Notes: generated by a model not told the origin, from the sequence alone. Counted from the stretch's first letter, positions 14,407 through 26,930 are shown. The stretch: 64,000 bases of DNA from Pseudomonadota bacterium (GCA_021848465.1 JAJZUP010000001.1:496001-560000), one strand, 5' to 3'. Translations and numbers: made by a program.

Positions 14407-14440
14407 AAAAAAGAGCCCCGCATTTGCGGGGCTCTTTTTT
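14407..14440. terminator. Bidirectional terminator between hemB and groEL
   Basis: A perfect 9-bp stem, GAGCCCCGC (14413-14421) with GCGGGGCTC (14426-14434), has a 4-base loop, flanked by A6 on the left and T7 on the right. It can therefore stop transcription of hemB (plus) and of groEL (minus), which converge here. Confidence 0.93.
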
Positions 14441-14478
14441 TGAGTGGAGCGGCAAGGCGAGCAAGCTCGCCCTTGGAA

Positions 14479-16146
<1,668 letters not shown>

Positions 16147-16437
16147 TTAGGCTTCGATTACACCGATGATGTCGTCTTCACGCATCTGCAGGTATTCCAC
16201 GCCGTCCATCTTGAAGGCCTGGCCGGAGTATTTGCCGAACAAAATCTTGTCGCCAACTTTGACATTCATCGGACGCACCTTGCCGTCGTCCCCGATCTTG
16301 CCGTTGCCAACAGCAACGACTTCGCCTTGGTCGGGTTTCTCGGTCGCTGCATCGGGAATGACAATACCGGATGCGGTCTTACGCTCTTCTTCCATGCGCT
16401 TGACGATAACGCGATCGTGCAAAGGACGAATCTTCAT
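16147..16437 (-). CDS. groS: 10-kDa co-chaperonin GroES
   Basis: GroES is the heptameric lid of the GroEL chamber. The protein (96 aa) has the N-terminal [14 protein letters not shown], the mobile loop [14 protein letters not shown] with the hydrophobic IVI contact, and the roof and C-terminal strands [13 protein letters not shown]. It is the first gene of groES-groEL. Upstream lie a sigma32-type promoter and a CIRCE operator, listed separately. Confidence 0.99.
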   Translation of the reverse strand: MKIRPLHDRVIVKRMEEERKTASGIVIPDAATEKPDQGEVVAVGNGKIGDDGKVRPMNVKVGDKILFGKYSGQAFKMDGVEYLQMREDDIIGVIEA

Positions 16438-16503
16438 GCTTTTTCTCCTGAAAACAAAAGGTTGATTAATTGCCTCGGCACTTGATGAGGATAATGATGT
16501 GAC

Positions 16504-16538
16504 ATCATTAGCACTCGGCGCCAGCGACTGCTAATGAT
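16504..16538 (-). promoter_or_regulatory. CIRCE operator (HrcA site) upstream of groES
   Basis: The core TTAGCACTC-N9-GACTGCTAA (16508-16534) matches the CIRCE consensus TTAGCACTC-N9-GAGTGCTAA except for one base in the right half. The palindrome extends outward to perfect 10-base arms (ATCATTAGCA at 16504-16513 with TGCTAATGAT at 16529-16538). HrcA, the repressor that binds CIRCE, is not in this window. The element sits just downstream of the sigma32-like -10 box, where it would cover the start of transcription. Confidence 0.93.
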
Positions 16539-16563
16539 ATGGGTGTGCATGCGCTATTTCAAG
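16537..16563 (-). promoter_or_regulatory. Sigma32-type heat-shock promoter of groESL
   Basis: Reading the minus strand, CTTGAAA (16563-16557) is a full match to the sigma32 -35 box. After a 13-base spacer comes CCCATAT (16543-16537), a good match to the -10 box CCCCATNT. Transcription would begin about 7 bases further, inside the CIRCE operator. groESL thus appears to combine activation by sigma32 with repression by HrcA. Confidence 0.85.
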
Positions 16564-16651
16564 AGCATGAACGCAAATTTAACTTTATTGAAGTTTACGG
16601 GGGCAATCAGCTCCACTTAGAATTCCGGCTTGACGTAGCTAAACCAAGACA

Positions 16652-17965
16652 ATGACAAACGCAGACATAATCGGCCGCTCGCTGGCAAACATATGGCACC
16701 CATGTACGCAGATGAAGCTGCATGAGCAACTGCCGCTGGTGCCGGTCAGGCGGGGCGCAGGGGTGTGGCTATACGATTTTGAGCAAAATCGCTACCTGGA
16801 TGCGGTCAGCTCATGGTGGGTGAACCTGTTCGGGCATTGCAATCCCCGCATCAATCAAGCCATAAAGGAGCAGCTCGACACGCTGGAGCACGTCATGCTG
16901 GCAGGGTTTACCCATGAGCCAGCCGTGCTGCTTTCCGAGCGGTTGTCATCTTTGGCCCCGGCGGGGCTCGGGCATTGTTTTTATGCATCGGATGGGGCCT
17001 CGGCAACAGAGATTGCCCTGAAAATGAGTGCGCACTACTGGCGAAATACTGGCAAACCTGACAAGTGCAGCTTTATCAGTTTGCAGAATAGCTATCATGG
17101 CGAAACCCTGGGCGCGTTATCGGTAACCGATGTGCCGTTGTTTAAAGCCGCGTACGGTGCGTTGATACGGCAAAATGCGACAGTGCCCAGCCCGGACTCG
17201 CGCTTGGCGGAGCAAGGCGAAAGCCCGGAGGAATATGCTCTGCGCTGTGCGGGCAGGCTTGAAGCGTATTTACAGCAGCATCATGCCGGGACGGCGGCCT
17301 TGATTATTGAGCCTTTGATTCAGGGGGCGGCCGGCATGGCCATGTACCACCCGGTTTATTTGCGCAAGGCGCGCGAGTTGTGTTCGCGTTATGAAGTTCA
17401 CCTGATTGCGGATGAGATCGCGGTAGGCATGGGTCGGACAGGAACCCTGTTCGCATGCGAGCAGGCGGAAATATGCCCGGATTTCTTGCTGCTGTCGAAA
17501 GGCATCACCGGTGGTTATTTGCCCTTGTCGGTCGTCATGACAACCGATACGGTCTACCAGGCCTATTATTCGAACGACGTCGGCAGGGGCTTCCTGCATT
17601 CGCATTCATATACCGGGAACCCGTTGGCTTGCCGGGCGGCACTCGCAACGCTGGATATTTTTGCGGCGGATAATACGCTGGAGACAAACCGCAGCAAGGC
17701 TGCGTATATGAATCGCGTTGCTGCACCACTGAGTTCTCACGAGCGTGTGCGGAACTTTCGCAATACCGGGATGGTCTGGGCGTTTGAGGTGGAAACTGCG
17801 CACACGGATTTTGCGCAACGCCTTTTCAGCGTGGCACTGGAGCATGGCGTGTTGTTACGCCCGATGGGGAAGACAGCTTATTTCATGCCCCCTTATGTCA
17901 TCAGTGAGCAAGAGATGGATTTCCTGATGGCGCAAACTCTGGAATCGATTAATAAGATAGGTTAG
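16652..17965 (+). CDS. bioA: Adenosylmethionine-8-amino-7-oxononanoate aminotransferase
   Basis: BioA transfers the amino group of SAM to KAPA, making DAPA for biotin. The protein (437 aa) is a class III PLP aminotransferase with the early IWHPCTQM and SSWWVNLFGH segments typical of BioA, the cofactor Asp in LIADEIAVGMGRTG, and the Schiff-base lysine in LLLSKGITGGYLPL. It is divergent from groES, and no other biotin gene is next to it. The gene is followed by dacB after 4 bp. Confidence 0.96.
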   Translation: MTNADIIGRSLANIWHPCTQMKLHEQLPLVPVRRGAGVWLYDFEQNRYLDAVSSWWVNLFGHCNPRINQAIKEQLDTLEHVMLAGFTHEPAVLLSERLSSLAPAGLGHCFYASDGASATEIALKMSAHYWRNTGKPDKCSFISLQNSYHGETLGALSVTDVPLFKAAYGALIRQNATVPSPDSRLAEQGESPEEYALRCAGRLEAYLQQHHAGTAALIIEPLIQGAAGMAMYHPVYLRKARELCSRYEVHLIADEIAVGMGRTGTLFACEQAEICPDFLLLSKGITGGYLPLSVVMTTDTVYQAYYSNDVGRGFLHSHSYTGNPLACRAALATLDIFAADNTLETNRSKAAYMNRVAAPLSSHERVRNFRNTGMVWAFEVETAHTDFAQRLFSVALEHGVLLRPMGKTAYFMPPYVISEQEMDFLMAQTLESINKIG

Positions 17966-17969
17966 CGGT

Positions 17970-19370
17970 ATGAAACAGTTATTGGCGTCATTGGGGTTGT
18001 GTCTTGGGCTGCTGGCCCAGGCAAATGCTGCGCAATTGCCGGCCAGTGTGCGAAATGCATTGAAGGAAGCGCATATTCCGCAAAGCAGCATTGCCATTGA
18101 TGTGCGCGAACTGGATGCATCGAATCCCCTGATCAGCATTAATGCGCAGAAGCCGATGAATCCAGCATCGACCATGAAATTGCTGACAACCTATGCCGGA
18201 CTTGAGTTGCTTGGCCCAAGCTATACCTGGAAAACGGAAGCCTATCTGGATGGAAAGCTGGAAAAGGGGGAATTGAAAGGTAACCTGATACTTAAAGGCT
18301 ATGGCGACCCGAAGTTCAATATCGAGCAATTCTGGCTTTGGCTGAGCGAGCTGCGTGCTCGCGGGCTGAAAGACATCCAGGGCGATCTCGTGCTGGATCG
18401 TAGCTTTTTCAACATTCCTCCCCACAATCCGGCGGAATTCGATAACGACCCGATACGTGCATACAACGTGGGGCCTGATGCCCTGCTGCTGAACTTCAAT
18501 ACCTTGCGTTTGCGTTACCTGCCAGAAGGTAACAAATTGCGTATTATCAGCGAGCCGCCACTTGAGGGAGTGCAACTGGACAACCAGTTGACGCCGCAAG
18601 GCCCGCCGGACTGCGAGAATTGGGATGACTCGATCCGCATCCAGGCGCGCGGTGACAGCGTGGTATTCCAGGGAGGCTATCCCAGCGAATGCGGCGAGCG
18701 CGAGCAGAACGTGAATGTCATGCCGCATACACGTTATGTTGCGGCGGTGTTCAATGCGATCTGGCAGGAGTTGGGCGGAACGCTGAAAGGGAATACGCGC
18801 GAAGCGCCGCTACCCGCAACTGCCACCCTGTTTTCAACCCATTATTCAGCGCCACTTGCGGAAACCATTCGGGACATCAACAAGTTCAGCAACAATGTGA
18901 TGGCGCGACAATTGTTCCTGACTTTGGGCACCCAGCAGGCACCGCCAGTACCCGCTACCATTTCGGGGAGCATTGATGCGGTACACGCATGGCTCAAGCA
19001 GAAGAAACTGAATTTCCCGGAGTTGGTGCTCGAAAACGGAGCCGGCTTGTCGCGCAAGGAGCGTATTTCGGCACTGCATCTGGAGCAAATCCTGCGCAGC
19101 GCTGCGGATAGTCCTTACAACGCAGAATACATTGCTTCCTTGCCGATTCTCGGTGTGGATGGCTCGGTCAGGAAGCGCCTGAAAGGCACTGCTGCTGCTG
19201 CTCATGCCCATTTGAAAACCGGCACACTGGAAGATGTGAAGTCGATTGCCGGCTATGTGCGATCCAGGAGCGGGAGGGAATGGACGATTGTCTTCCTGAT
19301 CAATCATCCCAATGCGCGGCTGGGAGCGAAGGCTCAGGATAGCCTGATTGAGTGGTTGCAGAAGAAATAG
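17970..19370 (+). CDS. dacB: D-alanyl-D-alanine carboxypeptidase/endopeptidase (PBP4, DacB)
   Basis: DacB trims peptide cross-links of murein in the periplasm. The protein (466 aa) has a signal peptide ending AQANA (about residue 20) and the three penicillin-binding motifs in order: SxxK as STMK (S67-K70), SxN as SNN in INKFSNNVMAR, and KTG as LKTGTLEDV near the C-terminus. The spacing between the first two is long, as in peptidase family S13. It starts 4 bp after bioA and is probably co-transcribed with it. Confidence 0.95.
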   Translation: MKQLLASLGLCLGLLAQANAAQLPASVRNALKEAHIPQSSIAIDVRELDASNPLISINAQKPMNPASTMKLLTTYAGLELLGPSYTWKTEAYLDGKLEKGELKGNLILKGYGDPKFNIEQFWLWLSELRARGLKDIQGDLVLDRSFFNIPPHNPAEFDNDPIRAYNVGPDALLLNFNTLRLRYLPEGNKLRIISEPPLEGVQLDNQLTPQGPPDCENWDDSIRIQARGDSVVFQGGYPSECGEREQNVNVMPHTRYVAAVFNAIWQELGGTLKGNTREAPLPATATLFSTHYSAPLAETIRDINKFSNNVMARQLFLTLGTQQAPPVPATISGSIDAVHAWLKQKKLNFPELVLENGAGLSRKERISALHLEQILRSAADSPYNAEYIASLPILGVDGSVRKRLKGTAAAAHAHLKTGTLEDVKSIAGYVRSRSGREWTIVFLINHPNARLGAKAQDSLIEWLQKK

Positions 19371-19480
19371 AAGGGTCTTTACATAAATTAACCCATAATC
19401 GAGTGAAATGTGGGTAAAATTTAAACAAGTGTTTAACTATATTTCTGGCTGACTGCAATAGTCGCCAGCAGGAGAGAGTA

Positions 19481-20398
19481 GTGAAATTTTCAGTAGTCGT
19501 ACTCGCCGCCGGAATGGCGGTGCAGGTAGCTGTTGCCTGCGCGGAGGGCGAGAATGCCGGTTCAAATGATTCCACATCGCAGCAAACAGCGGCGCAAGAA
19601 TCCAGTGCAGCCGATTTGCCCCCGATCATCAAAGACGATAAGAACTGGTACTTCTCATGGGGCTATAGTCGGCAGTGGTATGCGCCCTCCGATATTCATG
19701 TGACCCAGCCAGGACAGGGAAATAATTTTACCGTGCATCAGGTTAAGGGCTCTGACCTTGCGACAACCATTCCTGATGGGATCGACTCGACCCTGAACCT
19801 GAATTTCTTCAATCCGCAGGAAAATATCCGGATCGGTAAATTTACAGGGCCGGATAAGACATTCGCTATCGAATTCTCACTGGATCATAGCAAATACAAC
19901 ACCGACCTCGGTCAGACAGCGTACGTCAGCGGTACGATCAACAATAAGCCTGTCAGCCAAAATATGGTACTCGATGCGCAAACATTCAATTATGTTTATC
20001 ACAATGGCCTGAACCATATCATGGTGAATGCAGTCTGGTTGCATCACCTGTATGGCCCAAAGCAAAAACCGGGTGACCTGGAATTGATCAGCCGACTTGG
20101 CGCCGGCATCTTGCTGCCGCATGCTGAAAACACGATATTGGGTAACACCAATCAGCTTGGGCCAAAGTGGGGGCTGAATTCCTCTTGCTGTTTTGCCGGC
20201 AATGACTGGTGGCAGCTGCGCGGCTGGACTGTTGGTGTTGAGGTGGGAACGCGTTACAGGATTACCGAATCGATTTATCTCGAACTGACCGCAAAAGAGG
20301 CATACGGTGCATTGCGAAATGTTCCGGTGTATCAAGGTACGGCAGATCAAGAGCTTTGGATGACCGAAGCGGTATTTTCTGCGGGCTACTTGTTTTAA
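19481..20398 (+). CDS. Probable outer-membrane beta-barrel protein, unknown function
   Basis: I do not recognise a specific family. The protein (305 aa) begins at a GTG behind the Shine-Dalgarno GGAGAG. It has a signal peptide (MKFSVVVLAAGMAVQVAVAC), cleaved either as AVA-C by signal peptidase I or possibly as a weak lipobox. Alternating polar and aromatic strands follow, and the protein ends with a terminal Phe (SAGYLF), typical of barrels inserted by BAM. A Gln/Ser/Thr-rich linker occupies residues 22-45. A strong terminator follows at 20416. It stands alone in its transcription unit. Confidence 0.6.
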   Translation: MKFSVVVLAAGMAVQVAVACAEGENAGSNDSTSQQTAAQESSAADLPPIIKDDKNWYFSWGYSRQWYAPSDIHVTQPGQGNNFTVHQVKGSDLATTIPDGIDSTLNLNFFNPQENIRIGKFTGPDKTFAIEFSLDHSKYNTDLGQTAYVSGTINNKPVSQNMVLDAQTFNYVYHNGLNHIMVNAVWLHHLYGPKQKPGDLELISRLGAGILLPHAENTILGNTNQLGPKWGLNSSCCFAGNDWWQLRGWTVGVEVGTRYRITESIYLELTAKEAYGALRNVPVYQGTADQELWMTEAVFSAGYLF

Positions 20399-20415
20399 GT
20401 ACGATTCCGACGAAC

Positions 20416-20444
20416 AAAAGCCGGGCAAAGCCCGGCTTTTTTAT
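20416..20444 (+). terminator. Rho-independent terminator after the 19.5-kb barrel gene
   Basis: A perfect 10-bp stem, AAAAGCCGGG (20416-20425) with CCCGGCTTTT (20431-20440), encloses the loop CAAAG and runs into further T residues, 18 bp after the stop codon. Confidence 0.93.
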
Positions 20445-20611
20445 TTCACTCTAAAGTCAAAAAAACATACCAAGCATAATTTGCGCACCCCGAAAACCTA
20501 TCAGAGTTGATAGCTATTTAAATACCTGCTTGAGCATTAATCTCGCCATGACCTTTTGGTCGACATGTCGAATCAACTAATAGTTAATAGATATTAAGAA
20601 GGAAGATTAAG

Positions 20612-21277
20612 ATGAAAAAAGTAGTAATGGTTGCAGCAATGTCAGCGTTGTTGAGTTCACCAGCATTTGCGCAGAATTTTATCGGGGCGGCAGTCGGTTC
20701 GACGTCTGGGTATCCAGACTCAACAAACACAATTGTTGGCGGGTTGATTGCAAATGGCTGGACATCTGCGTCTGATTCTCAAAAGCTGTCAGCTTCAAGC
20801 TTGAGTATTTATGGAGGGCAGTGGCTCAGCGATAAATTAGGCTGGGAAGCCGGATATTTGGACTCTGGCTCGGTGGATGGCACAGCGAACGCTAGTACGG
20901 CGACACAGACTTTTGCTTCGCCTTATAAATATTCGGCAACGTCACTATATGGCGCTGTGTTGGGTGCAATGCAGGTCAGTGGCGGTAAACTGTATGCAAA
21001 AGTTGGGTTGCATTCGTCATCAGCAAAAACAGAATATACATCAACAAAAAGCACGACTGCCGGAGTGGTTCTGGCAACAGGTGCAGGCTCAACAACTAAA
21101 TCCACTATAGGGTTCTTGATTGGCGCAGGTTATGAATATGAATTGAATAAAAGCTGGAATTTGCGCGCGGACGTAACCATGCTTGGCGGTGTCCAATTTG
21201 CTGATGCTTGGAATTTTGCCAACACAGATACTCAGACATTAACCAACATTTCAATTGGCGCCAATTACAATTTCTAA
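20612..21277 (+). CDS. OmpA/OmpW-like small outer-membrane beta-barrel protein, AT-rich
   Basis: The protein (221 aa) has a clear signal peptide (MKKVVMVAAMSALLSSPAFA-Q) and an eight-strand-like barrel rich in Ser/Thr/Tyr/Gly, ending in NYNF with the terminal Phe of BAM substrates. A Shine-Dalgarno (AAGGAAG) precedes the ATG. Its codons are clearly more AT-rich than those of its neighbours. The 213-bp upstream gap holds the palindrome TCGACATGTCGA at about 20570 and an inverted repeat CTATCA/TGATAG near 20498, both possible regulator sites. Function is unknown; surface loops such as the STKSTTAG stretch may be variable. Confidence 0.65.
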   Translation: MKKVVMVAAMSALLSSPAFAQNFIGAAVGSTSGYPDSTNTIVGGLIANGWTSASDSQKLSASSLSIYGGQWLSDKLGWEAGYLDSGSVDGTANASTATQTFASPYKYSATSLYGAVLGAMQVSGGKLYAKVGLHSSSAKTEYTSTKSTTAGVVLATGAGSTTKSTIGFLIGAGYEYELNKSWNLRADVTMLGGVQFADAWNFANTDTQTLTNISIGANYNF

Positions 21278-21290
21278 AAGGGAATTGGTA

Positions 21291-21326
21291 AAACAAAATA
21301 GCCGGGTAGTCCCGGCTATTTTGTTT
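21291..21326. terminator. Bidirectional terminator between barrel gene and ubiD
   Basis: A perfect 16-bp stem (21291-21306 with 21311-21326; core ATAGCCGGG/CCCGGCTAT) has the loop TAGT and A- and T-rich outer ends on both sides. It lies between the plus-strand barrel gene and the minus-strand ubiD, and can serve both. Confidence 0.93.
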
Positions 21327-21340
21327 AGTGCACTAAAAGA

Positions 21341-22804
21341 TCACAATCCTAGCTTGCTCCAAATCGCATCCACCTTGGCCTTCACCGCCGCATCCATCAC
21401 GATGGGCGTACCCCATTCGCGCTGCGTCTCGCCCGGCCATTTGTTGGTGGCATCCAGCCCCATCTTGCCGCCCAAGCCGCTGACAGGTGAAGCGAAATCG
21501 AGATAGTCGATCGGCGTGTTCTCCACCAGCAACGTGTCGCGCACCGGATCCATGCGCGTGGTGATCGCCCACATGACTTCTTTCCAGTCGCGCGTGTCGA
21601 TGTCGTCGTCCACCACGATGATGAACTTGGTGTACATGAACTGGCGCAGAAAACTCCACACACCGAACATCACGCGCTTGGCGTGTCCGGCGTATTGCTT
21701 CTTGATGCTCACCACCGCCATGCGATAACTGCACCCTTCGGGCGGCAGGTAGAAATCAACGATCTCGGGAAATTGCTTCTGCAGCAGCGGCACGAACACC
21801 TCATTCAATGCCACGCCCAGCATGGCCGGTTCGTCAGGCGGCTTGCCGGTGTAGGTGCTGTGATAGATCGGATTCTTGCGCATGGTGATGCGCTGGATGG
21901 TGAACACCGGAAACTTGTCCTGCTCGTTGTAGTAACCAGTGTGGTCACCATACGGCCCTTCCAGCGCGGTCTCGCCGGGATGAATTACGCCTTCCAGCAC
22001 GATCTCGGCGGAAGCGGGTACTTGCAAGTCGCTACCGAGGCACTTCACCAGTTCGGTTTTGCTGCCGCGCAGCAATCCGGCGAACTGGTATTCGGACAAC
22101 GAGTCGGGAACCGGCGTCACTGCGCCGAGGATGGTGGCGGGATCGGCGCCGATCACCACAGCCACCGGGAACGGTTGTCCGGGGTTCTTTTCACAATGGT
22201 CGCGATAATCCAGCGCGCCGCCGCGATGCGCCAGCCAGCGCATGATGACCTTGTTCGGTCCCAGCACTTGTTGTCTATAGATGCCCAGGTTCTGGCGCGT
22301 CTTGTTCGGCCCGCGCGTGACTACCAGTCCCCAGGTAATCAGAGGCGCGACATCACCCGGCCAGCAATGCTGTATGGGCAGCTTGGTCAGATCGACATCC
22401 CCGCCTTCCCACACCACTTCCTGGCACGGAGCAGAAGACAACACCTTCGGCGACATGGTCAGCACTTGTTTCAAAATAGGCCATTTCTCCCAGGCATCCT
22501 TCAGCCCCTTGGGCGGCTCCGGCTCTTTGAGGTAGGCGAGCAGCTTGCCGACTTCACGCAAGGCTGCGACGCTTTCTTCGCCCATGCCCAGCGCCACACG
22601 GCGCGGTGTGCCGAACAAATTGGCCAGCACGGGCATCTGGTGTCCGGCCACGTTTTCGAACAAGACGGCGGGCCCTTGCGCGCGCAGCACGCGGTCGCAG
22701 ATCTCGGTCATTTCGAGATGGGTTGAGACGGGCACGGTCACGCGCTTGAGCTCGCCCATCTTTTCCAGTTGCGCGATGAAATCGCGCAGGTCGTGATATT
22801 TCAT
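21341..22804 (-). CDS. ubiD: 4-hydroxy-3-polyprenylbenzoate decarboxylase UbiD
   Basis: UbiD decarboxylates the prenylated ring in ubiquinone synthesis using prenylated FMN made by UbiX. The protein (487 aa, family length about 490) starts [14 protein letters not shown] and shows the conserved segments [39 protein letters not shown] and [17 protein letters not shown], including the catalytic Glu-Arg-Glu region. The ATG at 22804 follows AGGAAG; the longer frame reaches into the acyltransferase. The upstream gene is 13 bp away on the same strand. Confidence 0.96.
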   Translation of the reverse strand: MKYHDLRDFIAQLEKMGELKRVTVPVSTHLEMTEICDRVLRAQGPAVLFENVAGHQMPVLANLFGTPRRVALGMGEESVAALREVGKLLAYLKEPEPPKGLKDAWEKWPILKQVLTMSPKVLSSAPCQEVVWEGGDVDLTKLPIQHCWPGDVAPLITWGLVVTRGPNKTRQNLGIYRQQVLGPNKVIMRWLAHRGGALDYRDHCEKNPGQPFPVAVVIGADPATILGAVTPVPDSLSEYQFAGLLRGSKTELVKCLGSDLQVPASAEIVLEGVIHPGETALEGPYGDHTGYYNEQDKFPVFTIQRITMRKNPIYHSTYTGKPPDEPAMLGVALNEVFVPLLQKQFPEIVDFYLPPEGCSYRMAVVSIKKQYAGHAKRVMFGVWSFLRQFMYTKFIIVVDDDIDTRDWKEVMWAITTRMDPVRDTLLVENTPIDYLDFASPVSGLGGKMGLDATNKWPGETQREWGTPIVMDAAVKAKVDAIWSKLGL

Positions 22805-22817
22805 TAGGGCTTCCTGG

Positions 22818-23708
22818 CTAGCATTGTGTGGTGATCGTGTCGGAGGGGGGTAATGCGCCGCGCGGAACCTTGTAGCGGTTATAACTCCACAGGTATTGTT
22901 CCGGGCAAAGGCGAATGATTTCCTCCATTGCCGCATTGATCTGGGGGGGAATCGGGGTGTGCATGTCCAGCAGCAAGGGTTGGAAGTTGAGTTCAAAGCC
23001 TTGCCCGGGGGGCAGGCGCCGGCAGTGCGACATAATTACAGTCGCTCCGCTGGCTTCGGCCAGGCGGCCGATCAGGGTCATCGTATAGGCCGGGCGGCCG
23101 AAGAAAGAGTGCCATTCGCCGTCGCCATTGCCGGGAACCTGATCCGGCAGCACACCAATACTTTCGCCGCGCTTGAGTGCCTTGAGCATGTGCCGGACGC
23201 CGCCCATATCGGCGGCGACCAACTTGGTTTGCCCGCGCGCCCGTCCGGCATGCATCAGGATATCGAGAAATTCCCAGCGCGGGCGGCGGTACATCGTGGT
23301 CATCGGCTGGCGCGAGGCAATGTACAGGTTGATTAGCTCAAAACAGCCGAAATGCGGGGTGAGCAAAATGACCCCTTTGCCTGCGGCTTTAGCGGACTCG
23401 ACATGTTCCCAGCCGTGGCAAGAGGTAATGGTCGACAGCACTTCATCCAGTGGACGGCACCAAATCCACGGCAGCTCCATGGCACCCTTTCCCGCTTCGC
23501 TAACATTGTCGCGCAGTACTTGGCGGAATTGCTGTTCCGGCAATTCCGCTGTGCTATAAAGAAAGCCCAAGCCGTGGCGCAGGTTATCGCGCAGACGTTC
23601 AGCATAGCGGCCGGAGGTCAGGTAAGCCAGCCAGCCCAGCAGGCTGCCAATCCGGTGCAGCAGCGGCAAGGGCAGGCGTGCCAGCAAGTAGAAGAGCCGT
23701 ACCATCAT
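22818..23708 (-). CDS. LpxL/HtrB-family lysophospholipid (lipid A) acyltransferase
   Basis: This membrane-anchored enzyme (296 aa) adds secondary acyl chains to lipid A. The catalytic HX4E motif is seen in [14 protein letters not shown], followed by MYRRPRW and the segment [23 protein letters not shown] typical of the family. The start at 23708 ([16 protein letters not shown]) opens the N-terminal membrane helix; the upstream frame extends to 23789, into the metK promoter. It diverges from metK. Whether it is the LpxL or LpxM step cannot be told from the sequence. Confidence 0.87.
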   Translation of the reverse strand: MMVRLFYLLARLPLPLLHRIGSLLGWLAYLTSGRYAERLRDNLRHGLGFLYSTAELPEQQFRQVLRDNVSEAGKGAMELPWIWCRPLDEVLSTITSCHGWEHVESAKAAGKGVILLTPHFGCFELINLYIASRQPMTTMYRRPRWEFLDILMHAGRARGQTKLVAADMGGVRHMLKALKRGESIGVLPDQVPGNGDGEWHSFFGRPAYTMTLIGRLAEASGATVIMSHCRRLPPGQGFELNFQPLLLDMHTPIPPQINAAMEEIIRLCPEQYLWSYNRYKVPRGALPPSDTITTQC

Positions 23709-23746
23709 GTTGCTGCGTCCATGGAACTGCTGCTTCCGAATTTTGT

Positions 23747-23752
23747 TATAAT
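23747..23752 (+). promoter_or_regulatory. Candidate -10 box of the metK promoter
   Basis: TATAAT, a perfect -10 hexamer, lies 42 bp before the metK ATG in the 86-bp divergent gap. The -35 region 17 bp upstream is weak. Its position just outside the acyltransferase start makes it the likely metK promoter. Confidence 0.55.
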
Positions 23753-23794
23753 GCGAGTTCTTTGGGTTAACACTTTGATAGCGAGCCAAATAAT

Positions 23795-24970
23795 ATGAGC
23801 GAATTTTTCTTTACGTCTGAATCGGTTTCCGAAGGCCATCCGGATAAAGTGGCAGACCAGATTTCCGACGCGATTCTGGATGCAATTCTAGCCCAAGACC
23901 CGACAGCGCGTGTAGCTGCCGAGACGCTGGTGACGACCGGCCTGACCGTTCTGGCAGGTGAAATTACCACGACTGCCAACTTGAATTATGCCAAGGTGGC
24001 ACGCGAAACCATCCGCCGCATTGGCTATGACGACCCGACCATGCGTTTCGATGCCGACGGCTGTTCAGTGCATGTCTGTTATGGCACGCAGAGCCCGAAT
24101 ATTGCGCAAGGCGTGGATCGCGCCTCCGACGACTACCTGAATCAGGGCGCCGGTGACCAAGGCCTGATGTTCGGCTACGCCTGTACCGAGACCGACACCT
24201 TGATGCCGCTGCCGATCTACCTGTCGCATCGTATCGTCGAACGTCAGGCACTGCTGCGCAAGGATGGCCGCCTGCCTTGGCTGCGTCCCGACGCGAAGTC
24301 GCAGGTAACCGTGAAATATGTGCACGGGAAACCGCACTCCATCGACACCGTGGTGCTCTCCACCCAGCACACACCAGAATTCTCGCCGCCCGAAAAGCAG
24401 AAGACCCTGCATGAAGCAGTGATCGAAGACATCATCAAGCCGGTGCTGCCCAAGGAGCTGATCAAGGGCGACATCAAGTACCTGGTGAACCCCACCGGTT
24501 GCTTCGAGATCGGCGGGCCACACGGCGATGCTGGCCTCACCGGCCGCAAGATCATCGTCGACACCTACGGTGGTGCAGCCCCGCACGGCGGCGGCGCGTT
24601 CTCCGGCAAGGACCCGTCCAAGGTTGACCGCTCGGCAGCCTATGCTGGCCGCTATGTGGCGAAAAACATCGTCGCGGCCGGTCTGGCCGACAAGTGTCTG
24701 GTGCAGGTTTCCTATGCGATCGGCGTGGCGCAGCCTACCAGCATCATGGTCACCACCTATGGCACCGGCAAGATCTCCGACGAGAAGATCACTGCACTGG
24801 TGAAGAAACATTTCGACCTGCGTCCCAAGGGTATCGTCAATATGCTCAACCTGCTGCGCCCGATCTACCAGAAGACCGCCGCCTACGGCCACTTTGGCCG
24901 CGAGGAGCCGGAGTTCACCTGGGAGGCCACCGACAAGGCGGCGGCATTGAGGGCTGACGCAGGCCTGTAA
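23795..24970 (+). CDS. metK: S-adenosylmethionine synthetase
   Basis: MetK makes SAM from methionine and ATP. The protein (391 aa) begins [28 protein letters not shown], has the [12 protein letters not shown] motif and the glycine-rich loop [19 protein letters not shown] of the active site. It opens the methyl-cycle region. ahcY follows after a 119-bp gap that contains an SAH riboswitch, so production of SAM and disposal of its by-product are adjacent but separately controlled. Confidence 0.98.
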   Translation: MSEFFFTSESVSEGHPDKVADQISDAILDAILAQDPTARVAAETLVTTGLTVLAGEITTTANLNYAKVARETIRRIGYDDPTMRFDADGCSVHVCYGTQSPNIAQGVDRASDDYLNQGAGDQGLMFGYACTETDTLMPLPIYLSHRIVERQALLRKDGRLPWLRPDAKSQVTVKYVHGKPHSIDTVVLSTQHTPEFSPPEKQKTLHEAVIEDIIKPVLPKELIKGDIKYLVNPTGCFEIGGPHGDAGLTGRKIIVDTYGGAAPHGGGAFSGKDPSKVDRSAAYAGRYVAKNIVAAGLADKCLVQVSYAIGVAQPTSIMVTTYGTGKISDEKITALVKKHFDLRPKGIVNMLNLLRPIYQKTAAYGHFGREEPEFTWEATDKAAALRADAGL

Positions 24971-24980
24971 TCCGTAACAC

Positions 24981-25060
24981 CCATCCCGCCGAGGGGCGCT
25001 GCGACCGACTTGATCGGCCAGGCTCGGCAGGATGGCTCAACAATGTTGTAACGGCGCCCA
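24981..25060 (+). promoter_or_regulatory. SAH riboswitch upstream of ahcY
   Basis: The gap shows the conserved core of the S-adenosylhomocysteine riboswitch: GAGGGGCGCTGCGACC, then CCAGGCTCGG, then AACGGCGCCC. Base pairs can be drawn. P1 is CCATCC plus GCCGAG (24981-24993) with CTCGGC plus GGATGG (25023-25035). A small hairpin is CCGA/TCGG, another is CAAC/GTTG (25038-25041 with 25045-25048), and a pseudoknot joins GGGCGC (24994-24999) to GCGCCC (25054-25059). This class turns on ahcY when SAH builds up, and its known location is upstream of ahcY in beta- and gammaproteobacteria. Confidence 0.95.
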
Positions 25061-25089
25061 TTCATTATTTTTTGTGAATGGAGACCGTT

Positions 25090-26490
<1,401 letters not shown>

Positions 26491-26549
26491 GCAGGTAATG
26501 GGGGTATGATGGCGGGGCGGGATTTCCCGCCCCTTACTATTTGAAGACA

Positions 26550-26930
26550 ATGCTACGATTGTTATTGATCTGGTCCCTGAATTCACTGGCATTGATTGCT
26601 GTGGCGAGTTTCGTTCCCGGCATCCATGTCGATGGCCTCATGGCCGCGTTTATTGCGGCCTTTGTGCTGGGGCTGGTCAATACGCTCATTCGCCCGATAT
26701 TCCTGGTGCTGACATTGCCGGTCACCGTGGTCACGCTGGGCCTGTTCATCTTCGTGATCAACGGCCTGATGTTCTGGTTCGCGGGTTCCATCCTGCGCGG
26801 CTTCGTGGTCGACAGTTTCTGGCATGGCGTAATGGGCGCCGTGTTGTATAGCATTTTCTCCTGGGCGCTGAGTTCGGCAGCAGCCCAACTACTGGTGAGT
26901 ACACATGGGAAAAACACAGATACCGATTAG
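26550..26930 (+). CDS. Phage-holin-4-2/YvlD-family small membrane protein
   Basis: The protein (126 aa) consists of four hydrophobic helices with short turns. The segment LGLVNTLIRPIFLVLTLPVTVVTLGLFIFVINGLMF is typical of the family named after phage holins (YvlD/DUF360). Members are chromosomal and of unknown function; nothing here suggests a prophage. It lies between ahcY and metF on the same strand and overlaps metF by 26 bp, an arrangement I recall as common in betaproteobacteria. The ATG at 26550 is preferred over the TTG three codons earlier. Confidence 0.85.
   Translation: MLRLLLIWSLNSLALIAVASFVPGIHVDGLMAAFIAAFVLGLVNTLIRPIFLVLTLPVTVVTLGLFIFVINGLMFWFAGSILRGFVVDSFWHGVMGAVLYSIFSWALSSAAAQLLVSTHGKNTDTD

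Noticed and set aside
26550..26930. Prophage remnant suggested by the holin-type family name
   Set aside because: The family is chromosomal and widespread, and the gene is flanked by ahcY and metF in the usual order; no other phage gene is present.
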